Shown: one piece after another, positions 42,931-53,818 of the stretch
Position numbering within the stretch: position 1 is the stretch's first letter
How the letters are laid out: the number at the start of each line of letters is the position of its first letter
DNA from: Caprimulgus europaeus
Lineage: Eukaryota; Chordata; Aves; Caprimulgiformes; Caprimulgidae
Assembly (NCBI GenBank): GCA_907165065.1
Contig: OU015525.1
Location: forward strand, 51,035,537-51,099,536
DNA: 64,000 nucleotides
Direction of reading: 5' to 3'
Position numbers and translations under genes: made by a program
The notes under the pieces: generated by a model
Told to the model about the DNA's origin: nothing
Databases searched by the model: none
The model's input: the letters and a program-made list of their open reading frames with translations, nothing else

Positions 42931-43114
42931 GTGTAAGGGGAAAAAAAAAAGTTAAGACCCACAGTCTCACAAATTAACATATTACAAGAGCTGCTGGCAA
43001 CTCATATAAAAACATTTGTATAGTGTCCTCCTGTGTGTCTCAAGAAATCCAAATTATTTTAATTACTCCATTTAAATGAGAGATCACATGAGAATTTGGA
43101 TGAAGTTCACAGAA

Positions 43115-44545
43115 CATAGAATCATATAATGGTTTGGGTTGGAAGGGACCTTTAAAGGTCATCAAGTCCAACCCCCCTGCAGTAAGCAAGGACACCTTCA
43201 ACTGGGTCAGGTTGCTCAGGGTCCTGTCCAATCTGACCTTGAATGTTTCCAGGGATGGGACTTCTACCACTTCACTGAGCAACCTGTTCCTGTGTCTCAC
43301 CACCCTCACCATAAAAAGTTTCTTCCTTATACCTAGTCTAATTCTACCCTCTTTCAGTTTAAAACCATTGCCCTTTGTCCTGTTACTACAGACCCTGCTA
43401 AAAAGTTTGTTCCCATCTTTCTTACAGGCCCCCTTTAAGTACTGGAAGGCCACAATAAGGTCTCCCCCAGAGCCTTCTCTTCTCCAGGCTGAACAACCCC
43501 AACTCACTCAGTTTCTCTTCATAGGAGAGGTGCTCCAGCCCTCTGATCAGTTTTGTGGCCTCCTCTGGACCTGCTCCATCAGGTCCACATCTTTCTTGTA
43601 TGGAGGGCTCCAGAGCTGGAAGCAGTACTCCAGGTGGGGTCTCACCAGAGCAGAGTAGAGGGCAGAATCACTTCCCTCAACCTGCTGGCCCCGCTTCTTT
43701 TGGTGCAGCCCAGGATATGGTTGGCCTTCTGGGCTGCGAGTACACATGGCCAGCTCATGGCCAGCTTTCTGTCCACCAGTACCCCCAAGTCCTTCTCTGC
43801 AGGGCTGCTCCAAATTCTTTCATCCCCCAGCTTATATTGATACTGAGGGTTGCCCCAACCCAGGTGCAGGACCTTGCACTTGGCCTTGTTGAACCTCATG
43901 AGGTTCATATGGGCCCACTTCTCGAGCTTGTCCAGGTCCCTCTGGATGGCATCCCGTCCCTCAGGCATATCAACTACACCACTCAGCTTTGGTGTCATCT
44001 GCAGACTTGCTGAGTGCACTCTATTTCACTATGTATGTCACTGATGAAGATGTTAAACAGTACTGGTCCCGGTATGGACCCCTAAGGGACACCACTTGTC
44101 ACTAATCTCCATCTGGACATTGATCCATTGATCACTACCCTCTGGATGCGACCATCCAGCCAATTCCTTATCCACCGAACAGTTCACCCATCAAATCCAT
44201 ATCTCTCCAATTTAGAGAGAAGGATGTTGGGAGTACCAACATGTCAAAAGCCTTACAGAAGTCCAGATAGATGACACCTGTAGCCCTTCCCTTGTCCACT
44301 GATGTAGTCACTCCATCATAAAAGGACACTTGGTTGGTCAGGCAGGACTTGCTCTTGGTGAAGCTGTGCTGGTTGTCCCAAATCACCTCCCTGTTCTCTA
44401 TGTGCCTTAGCACAGCTTCTAGGAGGATCTGTTCCATGATCTTCCCAGCCTCACAGAAGTGAGGCTGACAGGTCAGTAGCTCCCAGGGTCATCATTTCCA
44501 CCCTTTTTAAAAAATGGGTGCAATGTGTCCCATTTTCCAGTTCAA
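43115..44545 (-). mobile_element. CR1 LINE, 1.4 kb with reverse-transcriptase remnant
   Basis: The plus strand opens with CATAGAATCATATAATGG, the reverse complement of the CR1 3' terminus, and runs 1.4 kb to a 5' truncation. On the minus strand a frame at 44,168-44,437 keeps reverse-transcriptase phrases such as [12 protein letters not shown] (the FDxV region) and [11 protein letters not shown] second frame at 43,642-44,019 has [20 protein letters not shown], the conserved CR1 C-terminal part. Frames are interrupted, so it is dead. It sits inside an intron of the ENOSF1 pseudogene. Confidence 0.95.
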
Positions 44546-45931
44546 GGATGTTGCCAATAATAAAAATATCAATTTATACTTGTAATGTCAACAGCACTAC
44601 ACCTGACACAATGAACTGAAGGTACACTGAAAAAAAATCATTGTGTGCCAAAGGGCATGGTTGTCCTGGAATGAGTTTGGAAATTACTGCCCCTTAACTG
44701 GATGTTGAACCACGTAAGTGGAAGTGAAGTGAAGTGAAAATGCCAAGTGAAAATGGCTCTTCTATTCCAGGACAAGGACAGGGGCTTAACCTATGCAAAG
44801 GCATCTGAGTTTGTAGTGAAACTATTATGTCATGCTTACACAAACTGCTTGGGAAGCTCTGCCAGATAATTGCCTCACAGACTGCCTCAAAATCATTTTA
44901 GGATTTAGGTTCCTGTAGGAGCCAATTCACTCCCCTCTGCTCACCCAACCGTGTCCCCAGGCAGGGACTTTGGGTGCACTGAGGACTGGACTGTTTTAAC
45001 CCCACTTCAGCATGTTCAGGACTGCCCCAGCTTTGGATGTGCCGGCCCACATGAATGAGCAGCTATTCCCACAGCTAAAGTGAATATAGCAGTGATTCTG
45101 CTGTAGGAAATAATTTCTTCTTCTGGAGACCAGCCTAGCTAGATGAAAGCTGGCCTTGCAGACAAGATATGCTTGGATAACAGTCAGGATCCAATTTCTA
45201 GCTGTGCTACAGATTTCCTGTCTAGAGCTTGGCTAAGTTGTTCAGCCAGTTCAAGCGTCACATTAATTTCTCATATTTGTAGTATGGATAATAGCACTGC
45301 CTTTATTCGCAACGGGATTCTGTGGATAATACATTAAATGCTTATGCAGTTCTCAGATGTTATGGGGAAAGGAAGAAAAAGGTTATACAAACCAGCAAGT
45401 AAAGCCAGTATTCAAGACTGGCCTTTACTTTGTAAAGCAAGGCCATACTAATGAGTAATTAAAACCCATCCTAATAGTTGTTCATTATAAAACACCCCCT
45501 CCCCAAATTAAGTGTCCTACTGGTAGACAACAGCTGAGAGCAAGAAGCACAATTAAATATGTTGATAGCAGGGCTTGGCAGGAGAAATGGTCAGCAAAGA
45601 GACTATGCTGATACAGTCACTGTTGTCTCCAGCTGCTGCAGAGAACCGAGAATTTGTTAATTCACATCGTTTGGCTCCGTAGATTTGGAGTCAAGACTTG
45701 GCAAAAAGATGGGTGCAATAAAAAACAATTTACTTTAGGTTGGAGATTGGTATTCTAAAAGGTACCAGCCTGTCTATTTGATGTACAGCAAAACACAGAA
45801 TTTTCTACCAAGTGGGATCCTGTTTCACAATATAACCAGCCCATTACCTTTAGCTTGTGCAAGTCCAGTTACTCTGTATAAACTGTGCACACCTTACCAA
45901 TGACTATGCCCTTGAAGAGGAGCTAAAAGGC
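44546..45931. other. ENOSF1-pseudogene intronic DNA, nothing recognised
   Basis: No exon match. The small ENOSF1 exon holding the third metal ligand (GIATGEQ) should lie between 42.9 and 49.2 kb, but I found no trace of it here or nearby. Confidence 0.45.
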
Positions 45932-46362
45932 TGTTAAAAGGAGAACATCCTGCCCCAGAAGGCAGCAAAAGCTGGATGATTGTCCAAGAAGGATGAAGTC
46001 AGCAAGAATCTGCAGTAACTGGGGGAAAGGTAAATGCGTCAGGGGGAAATCGGGACCACCGACTCAATTAGAGACTGAATGGACTTACCCCCCTCCTGTA
46101 CTAGAGCACACACTGTGAATTCTTTGTGTGTTGCACTCTTACAAGGTAAGGGAACCAAGTATGAGCCAGTCATAAAGTAGAACAGTCATGCACAGGTATA
46201 GTGGGTGGAACAAGCTCATCAGTTATGTATAAATGTGTGAAGTTTTGCAAACTCGCTGTGCTGGCTTTGTGGAATAGCACCTAGAGCCCGTATCTGTGCA
46301 AATATCGTCTCTGTGTATATTGGCATCTGCACACTGGGTAAATGACCTGCTTTGGGACAACA
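45932..46362 (+). mobile_element. possible solo LTR of an endogenous retrovirus
   Basis: The 431 bp segment begins TGTT and ends AACA (inverted termini). It contains a TATA-like TATAAAT at 46,228 and a downstream GGCATCTGCACACTGGGTAA segment that resembles avian retroviral LTR 3' ends. I see no clear flanking duplication (AAGGC before, CTGAC after), primer-binding site or internal gene, so it would be a solo LTR or fragment. Boundaries are tentative. Confidence 0.4.
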
Positions 46363-46539
46363 CTGACACCTCACTATTCATGATATATCCGGGAACTGGT
46401 TCTGGTCTTTGGACTCATTAAAAATTTTTCATGTGAAAATTATTTAAATACAGCTGGTGGTAGTGACTTACTACTGCTAGCAATGAGTTTCCTGAGGGAA
46501 AGGAAAGGTTTCAACCTTATAACATAGCTGCATACATAC

Positions 46540-47825
46540 CAGCCAGATTCCTGCTAAGGCCAGACAGGGCACTGAGCGCACTGGCAGGCCTCATCCTGAC
46601 CAGTCTCACTGGGAGCCCACACCCTCTGCCCACGGGCCTTCATTTCTGCCTGGGCTGCATTGCAGGTCTACCTGCTTCCAGCAGTGGTACAGCTGTGGAC
46701 ACGTCTGGCCATGGACCAACACCCTGGCCTGGCCTATGACCATGGCCCTGCTCTGTCATGGCCCTGCCCAGACACTCCCTGGGCTGTGTCTGACCTTGGT
46801 CCTGACCTGAACCCCACTTGCACTGCTGGCCTGCCTGGCTGGGCTCAGCCCATCCTTGTCCCCAGGGAAATGCCCAGTGCTTGGGACTGGAGCTACCTCA
46901 CTGGCCCCACTGACCCTGCTCCTGACTGGGGGTGGGATGGGGCTGGCTGGGAGGCCTCTGCCCTGCTGCCCCATGGGGACCCCCCACAGCACCCACTCCA
47001 TAGAGCTCGGCCCACAGCTGCATGAGGCTTTGCCCTACAAACCTAGCCTGGCTCTGGGCTCTGACCCTCCCACAGCACTGGCCCCTGCCTAAACTTCAGG
47101 TTTCTGGGGTCTTCAGGGCTCTTCAGGGGCCGTCTAAGAATGCCCTCTTTGCCCCCCAGTAAGGCTGTCAAGCCTCTGGGGCTACTCGGAGTCTGCCTGA
47201 GCCCCCCCACCTGGCTGCAATCCCCCTGCCATGTCCCTTTCCCATTTCCCTGTCCCTGCCCTGGTCCTGTGTCTCCTGAAGTGCCCCCTACACCCCACAG
47301 CCGTTAAATCACTCTTCAGCAAGTCCCACCTGAGCCCAGATCTCTGTCAGATCGGAGGACACATCCCTCCAGGCAGGGGGGGGCTGCGATGGCAGGAGTG
47401 GCCTTGCTGGCCCTGTCCAGCCTCACCGGAGGTCTCCATGCCTGCCCTCGGGACCCACCTCAACTCAGGCCAGAGTCCCCAGGCCCTGTCAGGGGACACC
47501 CCCAGGTGTGAGCATCTCCTGTCACATTGAAGCTGTGCCAGCCATAGACCTTGCTGGTCTGGACCCTGAATGGCAGGCTGATGGCCCAGCTCAACCTGAG
47601 TATGGCTACATCACCATGGATGGGCTGGCAGCTGCTGGGCTGTATCTGACCCTGGTCCCTGTCACTGGGACAGACCCTGCCCTCAGAGCTGTCTCCTCAC
47701 CGTGACCTTGTCTGGCTGACCCTGGCTGCCGCCACTAGATCTGCTCTGCCAGCCCTGCTATCGGCTCCTGGCTCCCCAGCCCTCCCTGCACCCTGACCAT
47801 GCCCTTCACGCCACCGAGAGGATGA
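46540..47825. repeat. C-rich, strand-asymmetric block of unknown origin
   Basis: About 1.3 kb is rich in CCTGCCC, CTGGCC and CCCTGAC words, with far more C than G on the plus strand. It stands out abruptly from AT-rich flanks and lacks the CpG density of a CpG island. It may be a dispersed GC-rich repeat or internal part of a retroelement linked to the LTR-like segment just upstream. Open frames within it look like composition effects. Confidence 0.5.
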
Positions 47826-49243
47826 ACTACAGCTTGCTAACAGCATGATTTTCTTGGATTTGATCTTTACAGTTGAGTTAGTGCGGCACAAACAGAGGTG
47901 ATAGAAGAGGAGCCAGGAACCTCTCCACTCTAAAAAAACACTCCTTCATACAGCCATTGCAAGGTCATGTCTACACATGCACAGCTGCGCTGAGCACAAC
48001 AGTCACTTAAGCACCAAACCCACAGAGCAAGATGGGAGCTGTAGTAATTTTCCTTTGGCTACAGGGGATATCAGCTTCAGCAGCCCTGCAGCTCTCTACA
48101 GACCGCAGTGTCCAGCCTACACTGTTCCGCACAGATGTTATCCAAGTTGTCTCATGGAGCTGCAGTGTGCTCCACGGAGCAGCATGAACTTACTCTTTGT
48201 ACCTTGCTTCTCTACCTTTCCTTTGGGCAATCACAATCATGGATGCCTTCTTTTATATTTATCACTGATATGAGAAGATGAAATTTTAGCAGTTACTCTT
48301 TTATAATAATAAAAAAATCAGATATTTCCAGGTTGTTCACAAAAATTACGTGTGGGAAGAATGAACCAGGGAAATAAGGTGAAGGGAGGCAACCTTGGTA
48401 GGGAACAGCTGAAATAGATACCAATTAATTTCCAGCTGTAGTATTTAAGTTTAGTGAGAAATGCAAAGGAATTTTGTCACCAGCTCCAAAGGTTATGCAG
48501 TAGTTGCATTAAACAAGTAGTAATTAGGAAAAAGGCACTTATACATATCTCACATGTTCTCTAGTTGCCACACTAATTCCTAGCAATGCTAAGGCCTGCA
48601 AGGACGTAACAAACGTTCAAGACTTGCTTCTGTTTTTTAATTTCCAAGAGTTACTCGGTAGCATAAAGGATGTAATAACAGTTGATTCAGCATATTGTTT
48701 TCTACTCATTTTATAGAAAATGTAATACATGCTGTAAAACTTCTTATTGATTTTTTCCCTGCTTTCTCTGCTCCACAAGCAATTTAAAGATTTACATGGC
48801 AGGGTATGTGGAGCAGTAAAGAAATGCACATCCTGTACATCTGGGGTTTTAACAGTGCTGCTAAGTATAGTGTGTTGGGAGCACACATTCTCAACTGAAC
48901 TTCCAATTTCACTGGAAACCACACATTTTAAAAAAAGTTCATTCACATTTCATACTAAATGTTGGCTGTCTTCCACATGCAGGCATTACAGTCCTTTTAA
49001 GTATTTTTTTTAGAAACAAACTATTTAAACTTAAAGGAATACAGATGCAGAATGTGTGTCAAGGTCCTGTAGCAAATACGTTTAGTGATACTCTGAATAA
49101 CTAGTTCAACAAGAACTCTGAATATGTGAAGGAACAGTATCAACATTACACTATGGTACTGACTGGAGTCACTGTATTATTACTGAAATTAAAAAAACCC
49201 AACAAAATAACTCTCCAACCTTTGAAATGGTTGCATATCCCAC
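47826..49243. other. ENOSF1-pseudogene intronic DNA, nothing recognised
   Basis: AT-rich DNA between the C-rich block and the DANQ exon. The 109-codon minus-strand frame at 48,617-48,946 matches no family I know. Confidence 0.5.
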
Positions 49244-49365
49244 CTGGACATGCATATCTCATCTGGAAAAGTCGGTTCCTTAATGCACAAGGGTGTAAAC
49301 TCAGCTGGGTTAGTGACCCACTCTATTGCTTCCTTTATTTCCCATTGTTGGTTTGCATCCAGCAT
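49244..49365 (-). pseudogene. ENOSF1: ENOSF1 exon with metal-ligand loss and altered length
   Basis: Acceptor TATCCCCAG, donor-like CCAG|GTGGGA. It encodes MLDANQQWEIKEAIEWVTNP, AEFTPL and CIKEPTFPDE. The family motif is MMDANQRW ... LWIEEPTSPDD. The first Glu of EEP, a Mg2+ ligand, is Lys here and the preceding Trp is Cys. The exon is 122 nt, about 13 nt shorter than I expect for the mammalian exon, with the loss after PDE, so the frame into the next exon is broken. Confidence 0.82.
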
Positions 49366-51866
49366 CTGGGGATATGGAAAATAAGAATCAGATACCCTCA
49401 AGGATCTGTTGACTTTTTTTGTCAAACTCTCATAAAAAGAGCTGCAAAACTGATATGAAGTGGTAGAAATTCATGAAATAGAAAGGAAATGAAAAGCTGG
49501 AATTGTCATTCTGCCTATATTGTACTTTTGGGCACCCTTACACTGAGTTGCAATGACTACAGCAATATCCAGACTAGCTTTGAACCAAGCAGATCACGAG
49601 CTGTAGGAAGCAGAGCAGTTTTCCATGGGAATAAGTATATCTTGGCAGCATATATGTGAGTAAAGCACCTAAAACATGGACATGGCTGCCTGAAATATTC
49701 TTGATGAAAAAATGCAATAGTTTAAATAAGATGAGTTTCTCAAGCAGCACTTCTCTCCCACACAAGGGAGAATTTTTCTCCCTACAAAAGTGAAATATCT
49801 GAAAATAACACCACAGTTCCTCTGCAGGCTCTTCAGGTCCTTGCCATCCTGTATTCAGAGTTCCTGGTTCTCATGATATATGGGATCCCATGAAAGCTCG
49901 GTGCTGCGCTGCAGCACCCAGAGTAGGTCCACAGCTGTGGCATGCCAGGGAACACATGGGGCAAAGGATCTAGTCCATAGCAGTCAAGAGAGTAAAATTT
50001 CCAAATCAAAATGTCTCACTTCCACCTAATTATTGCTTTTCATTCAAATATTTTAGTTTGAAAAACTTATTTTCTGGTTTATTTTTGGCCAAACATCAGT
50101 GAAAAAATATTAACAGGCTTTACTGTGGAAGCCTCCGTGGATATAAAAGTCACTTTAAATCTTCTAGAAGACAATCCTGGAAGTGGGGTTCCCCCACAGA
50201 CTTGAATGGAAGTTCTGGCACAGAATACAGGATAACATTCTCAGTAATACATCTACTTTGGTCACATCCAATACTGCTCTTTGTTGATATTTATCAAAAT
50301 TTGTTGCCATCATTATTCGGGATTTGAAGAAGGAGGAAAAAATATCTGTTAAAAAATGTATATAATGAGATATTTCATCTAATGTTTTTAGATGGAAAAT
50401 AACATAGTACAGTATCAAAAAGTGATATTCACCATTACTTTGTCTGGGCTGATCATTTCTCATGTAAATTTGCATCTGCAAATGTCATCCTGCAGATCTG
50501 CACTCTCCTTTACTTTGAACCTAGATGCTTATTTGGAACAAGATATAGATGACTTCTGAATGATTAATGCAGCAGTAAACAAATCCATAAACTAGAATTT
50601 ACAATTTCAGCATCACTGTCTTACAAAAAGAACTTTCTTATTACTTCTCTTCCCTTGTGAGTAAGCTTCATCCTACTCTAAAAATAAAACAGCAATGTAT
50701 TTTCATAAATCAATGGAAACATTTATCTTAATTTGTGATCAGCCCTCAGCTTTGCCATACCATTACTGTTTTCCTGCAATGCAGCATTATGCAGTAGTAG
50801 AAGGGGAAATTGGCTGAGAGAGATACAGAAGCAGTCATCACTGCTCATGTCATAGACCTGGAGGAGTTAGACTAGGTCTAGTCCATCTGTTTAAAGTACA
50901 AGGAACAGAAGAATAACACTCAAGACAAGTGTTCAACTTGTCCAGCCTTCTCTCAAGGCCTTTGTGTGTTAACCGCAAGCAAAGTTACATCAATTATACA
51001 TCTCCAAATAACTCGACCACACTGCACCTAGAATAACATTAATTTACACATTTTCAAAATAAGAAGCAGCTTTTTATTTCTTCCTAGGAGTTAGCAGAAA
51101 AACATCAGAAAATGAGATTAGAGATATGAATAACATCCAGCTGAACTAAACCCCTCAACTCAGCTAACATATGATAAATTTTTCTAATCCAGGTATAAAC
51201 GTGACTCGACAACACTGTTTCTAGATATACCAAGGCATATATTCCCAGATGATAAATCTCAGCTGTATTAATAAATGTGACACCAATAAACTGTCCAAAG
51301 CTTTTACAATATTTCAAAGAAAGCCAAGCACGTGCATATCTCTCTGGCAATAAGGATGCTGCTTTACAAAGGAAGCAAAGGGCCCTTGGCTGCTGTGTTT
51401 TCAGAGTATCCCTCAAAACCAAGGCAACCAGGAGTTCTAGAAGAAACCAGCCACTATCAAACCTCTGAGGTTCATGTTGTCTGTGGTGGAGACATCCCCA
51501 TTTCTCATCTATGAAGTTACTGCAGCTTAAGGAAACTGTGCTTCTGAACATAGCTATCCAAACACAGATTTTATTTGTTTTCATTAATACTCTTAATGAT
51601 CACACTTTTGGTTAATTCACATTGCTCTCCTGAGTATCCTTATGTGCATAAGCTCCTTGCTTAAACCAACACAGCTAGACCTGTGCAAACTCGCTGTTAT
51701 ACAAAATATACCAACATAAAGAGACATCAATTTCTACCTTAATACGTTGTTCTCAATACTCATATTCCTTGGGTGTATCCTTGATGGTAGACAGGGCTGT
51801 AACACTCTGTCTTACTGGGAAAATTATTTAAATGGTATTGGGCCTGCTTTTTACCTCCCAAAATGG
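49366..51866. other. ENOSF1-pseudogene intronic DNA with one long open frame
   Basis: No further exon is recognised. The stretch includes a 159-codon minus-strand open frame (51,105-51,584) that is long for AT-rich noncoding DNA but resembles nothing I know and lacks splice context. Confidence 0.45.
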
Positions 51867-51923
51867 ATCTGCAAAGTTACGTTTTCACTCGGTCCAGCAA
51901 AACTTCAAAGTGTTTAGGAGCAA
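51867..51923 (-). pseudogene. ENOSF1: ENOSF1 remnant exon with in-frame stop at Lys-x-Lys
   Basis: The frame reads LLLNTLKFCWTE, stop, KRNFAD, against mammalian LCAQALKDGWTRFKVKVGAD. TGA at 51,885-51,887 lies just before the catalytic Lys-x-Lys, which is no longer present. No AG precedes the expected first codon (the plus-strand neighbourhood gives TTTTCACTGC on the minus strand), so the acceptor is lost too. Confidence 0.65.
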
Positions 51924-52008
51924 GCAGTGAAAATTAATCATAATGTTAGCATTTTCCCACTTCACATACCATTTTAAATCTTACTATTACAGGAGAGAAC
52001 ATTCAAAC

Positions 52009-52091
52009 CTGTTTTAACTGTTGGTCTGAATAGCCCAGCCAGGCACAAGATCTTGTATAAGCCAGATATCTATGCTTCAACATTTGCTGTT
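52009..52091 (-). pseudogene. ENOSF1: ENOSF1 exon, frame and splice sites intact
   Basis: Acceptor ACCTGCTTCAG, donor ACAG|GTTTGA, 83 nt. It encodes QQMLKHRYLAYTRSCAWLGY and SDQQLKQ, against mammalian KQMLAQGYPAYTTSCAWLGY and SDDTLKQ. Phase 1 in and phase 0 out fit the preceding exon. This is the best-preserved segment and makes the family identification firm. Confidence 0.9.
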
Positions 52092-52378
52092 CTGAAGCAG
52101 GTGAGGACAGTTTCAAGTCAGGCTATGTTTTAGTCAACAGAGGATTATTTTGTTAAATAGTGCATCAAAGCATGTTCTTTGGGGAAACTGGAGGATTGGA
52201 GGTGTTTTGCCTTCTTTTTTTCCTTGAAAGCCATAATTTTAATCAAACAGATCAATTTTGCTGAATAAGCCTTTCCCTCTTCTCCCTAGCTATTTCATAG
52301 CAAGAGAACTGCAAAACAGATAAATACTTGAAAGCAGCAGAGAACAGCACAATCCCCTTGCTAACCCAACACAAAGAG

Positions 52379-52384
<6 letters not shown>

Positions 52385-52435
<51 letters not shown>
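52385..52435. repeat. (AT)n microsatellite, about 25 units
   Basis: An uninterrupted AT dinucleotide run of 51 bp lies between two ENOSF1 remnant exons. It is likely to vary in length between individuals. Confidence 0.97.
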
Positions 52436-52440
<5 letters not shown>

Positions 52441-52846
52441 ACCAATGTAGCACAAACCGAATGTCTGACTGCACTCCTGGAACACGTGAGGAGATGCTAG
52501 CATCACCAGGCTTCATCTCACACTATCCCCTTCCCATTCTTTAAGAGATGCAGAGTAATGGTTTTCATCAGGTACACGTCCATTTAAGCTCACCGCTTTC
52601 CTTTTTCCCAAGCAGGCCATTTTGTAGTATTTCTGGAGGGGAACAAGCATAAATAGCAAGTTACACTGAACAATAACTTCTCACCCTCCAGATTCCATCA
52701 TTACAGTTGTCTCTCCAACCTGTCTTGGTCTTACAGGCTGGATGTATATTCCTGAGTGAGCTACTCCCACCAAAACTGATGAGACAACTCATGGACTGGG
52801 AAGATGGAGGGTACTGAAGTCCAGCTTTGAAGGAGAGAAGGCTTAC

Positions 52847-52919
52847 CATAAGATTCTTCATCTGTTAGCACATCAGTAATATTTCTGACATCCACACAGA
52901 ATAGCAATTGTTTGGCATC
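52847..52919 (-). pseudogene. ENOSF1: ENOSF1 exon, frame and splice sites intact
   Basis: Acceptor ATGAATCAG, donor TATG|GTAAGC. It encodes DAKQLLFCVDVRNITDVLTD then EESY, against mammalian DPRMLVSCIDFRYITDVLTE then EDALE, so one codon is missing. It ends in phase 1, compatible with the next exon. It belongs to the beta/alpha-barrel start of the enolase-type protein. Confidence 0.85.
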
Positions 52920-53510
52920 CTGATTCATGGATGACATATAAAATAAAAAGGCATAGCATAATAAAACAGTATGATGAAAAAAAGAGTAAGTAATGCTAGT
53001 CACCTGAGGAATGGCTGTCGATCTTCCCCCCATTTCCCTGAAGCAAGCAGGGAGTTCAGATATTCTAAACAGCAGATATTCTAAACCTTCCTCCTCAATC
53101 ACCTCATCAGCCTGTGTTGCACTGCCAAACGTGTGTGTGCCTAATTTCATAGCTGTGAGTAGTTGATAATAAGACCTTCTGAGTTTCTTTTTAAACTGTC
53201 TCCAAGCTGGAGTAAAAAATTAAACAGGAAAGCCAAGTCACACTTTTCAGCTGTCAAATTATGACAGAGAAGCATCCCTGTTGTCACACCTCCTGCTGTC
53301 AAGAAAGGAAAAAACAGGTTATTTTAGAACAGGCTCTTTTAGAGTTCAATACTGAATAGAATTCCCCCCAAATGACTGATCACTTCATCAAACAGATCAA
53401 CACACAAGGCCCAAACATTTGCTAGCAGACAACGGTAGCATATGCAGTTCAATTACTGAGTTGTTAGTTTTCAGTAAGGAGTTATTTTTGGGAAAGACCC
53501 CCCAGCAATT

Positions 53511-53527
53511 AAAAAAAAAAAAAAAAA
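53511..53527. repeat. poly(A) run
   Basis: An A-run of about 17 bp lies directly beside the weak ENOSF1 remnant at 53,536. On the minus strand it is a T run after the remnant's stop. Confidence 0.75.
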
Positions 53528-53535
53528 GCCTCTGA

Positions 53536-53586
53536 TTATCCAGACTTAAAGAAAGGCAGTTCCTTGTCCAAATCATAAACAAAGAC
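53536..53586 (-). pseudogene. ENOSF1: weak ENOSF1 remnant (VYDL-K-E...P-FFK)
   Basis: A TTTGTAG acceptor-like site precedes VFVYDLDKELPFFKSG and a stop TAA (53,536-53,538). It resembles mammalian AVWDLWAKQEGKPVWKLL only with three single-residue gaps. It is supported mainly by lying in the correct order between clearer remnants. Confidence 0.35.
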
Positions 53587-53818
53587 CTACAAATTAAAGC
53601 ACAATTTTTCAGTACACAACTTCCTGTTAGCAGTAGGCATCAGTTCTGGGGCTGCAATCTAGCATGGTTGTTTTGACTGTTCAACAACACACCTTGAACA
53701 TCTCTGTGAGTGGTGTGTTCCACAGTTGCTGGAGGAGCAGGGAGCCATCCTCACTGTTTTTATGATGAAGCAGTCTAAGTGACTAGATGTTCTCCTTATT
53801 TATGGCAGGAGTCATGCT

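Noticed and set aside
43040-44044. Open frames of 90-174 codons on both strands
   Set aside because: They lie within the CR1 element; the plus-strand ones are antisense shadows.
46660-47705. Several plus-strand frames of 65-121 codons in the C-rich block
   Set aside because: Low-complexity Pro/Ala/Leu/Trp content with C-rich bias; no splice sites or homology seen.
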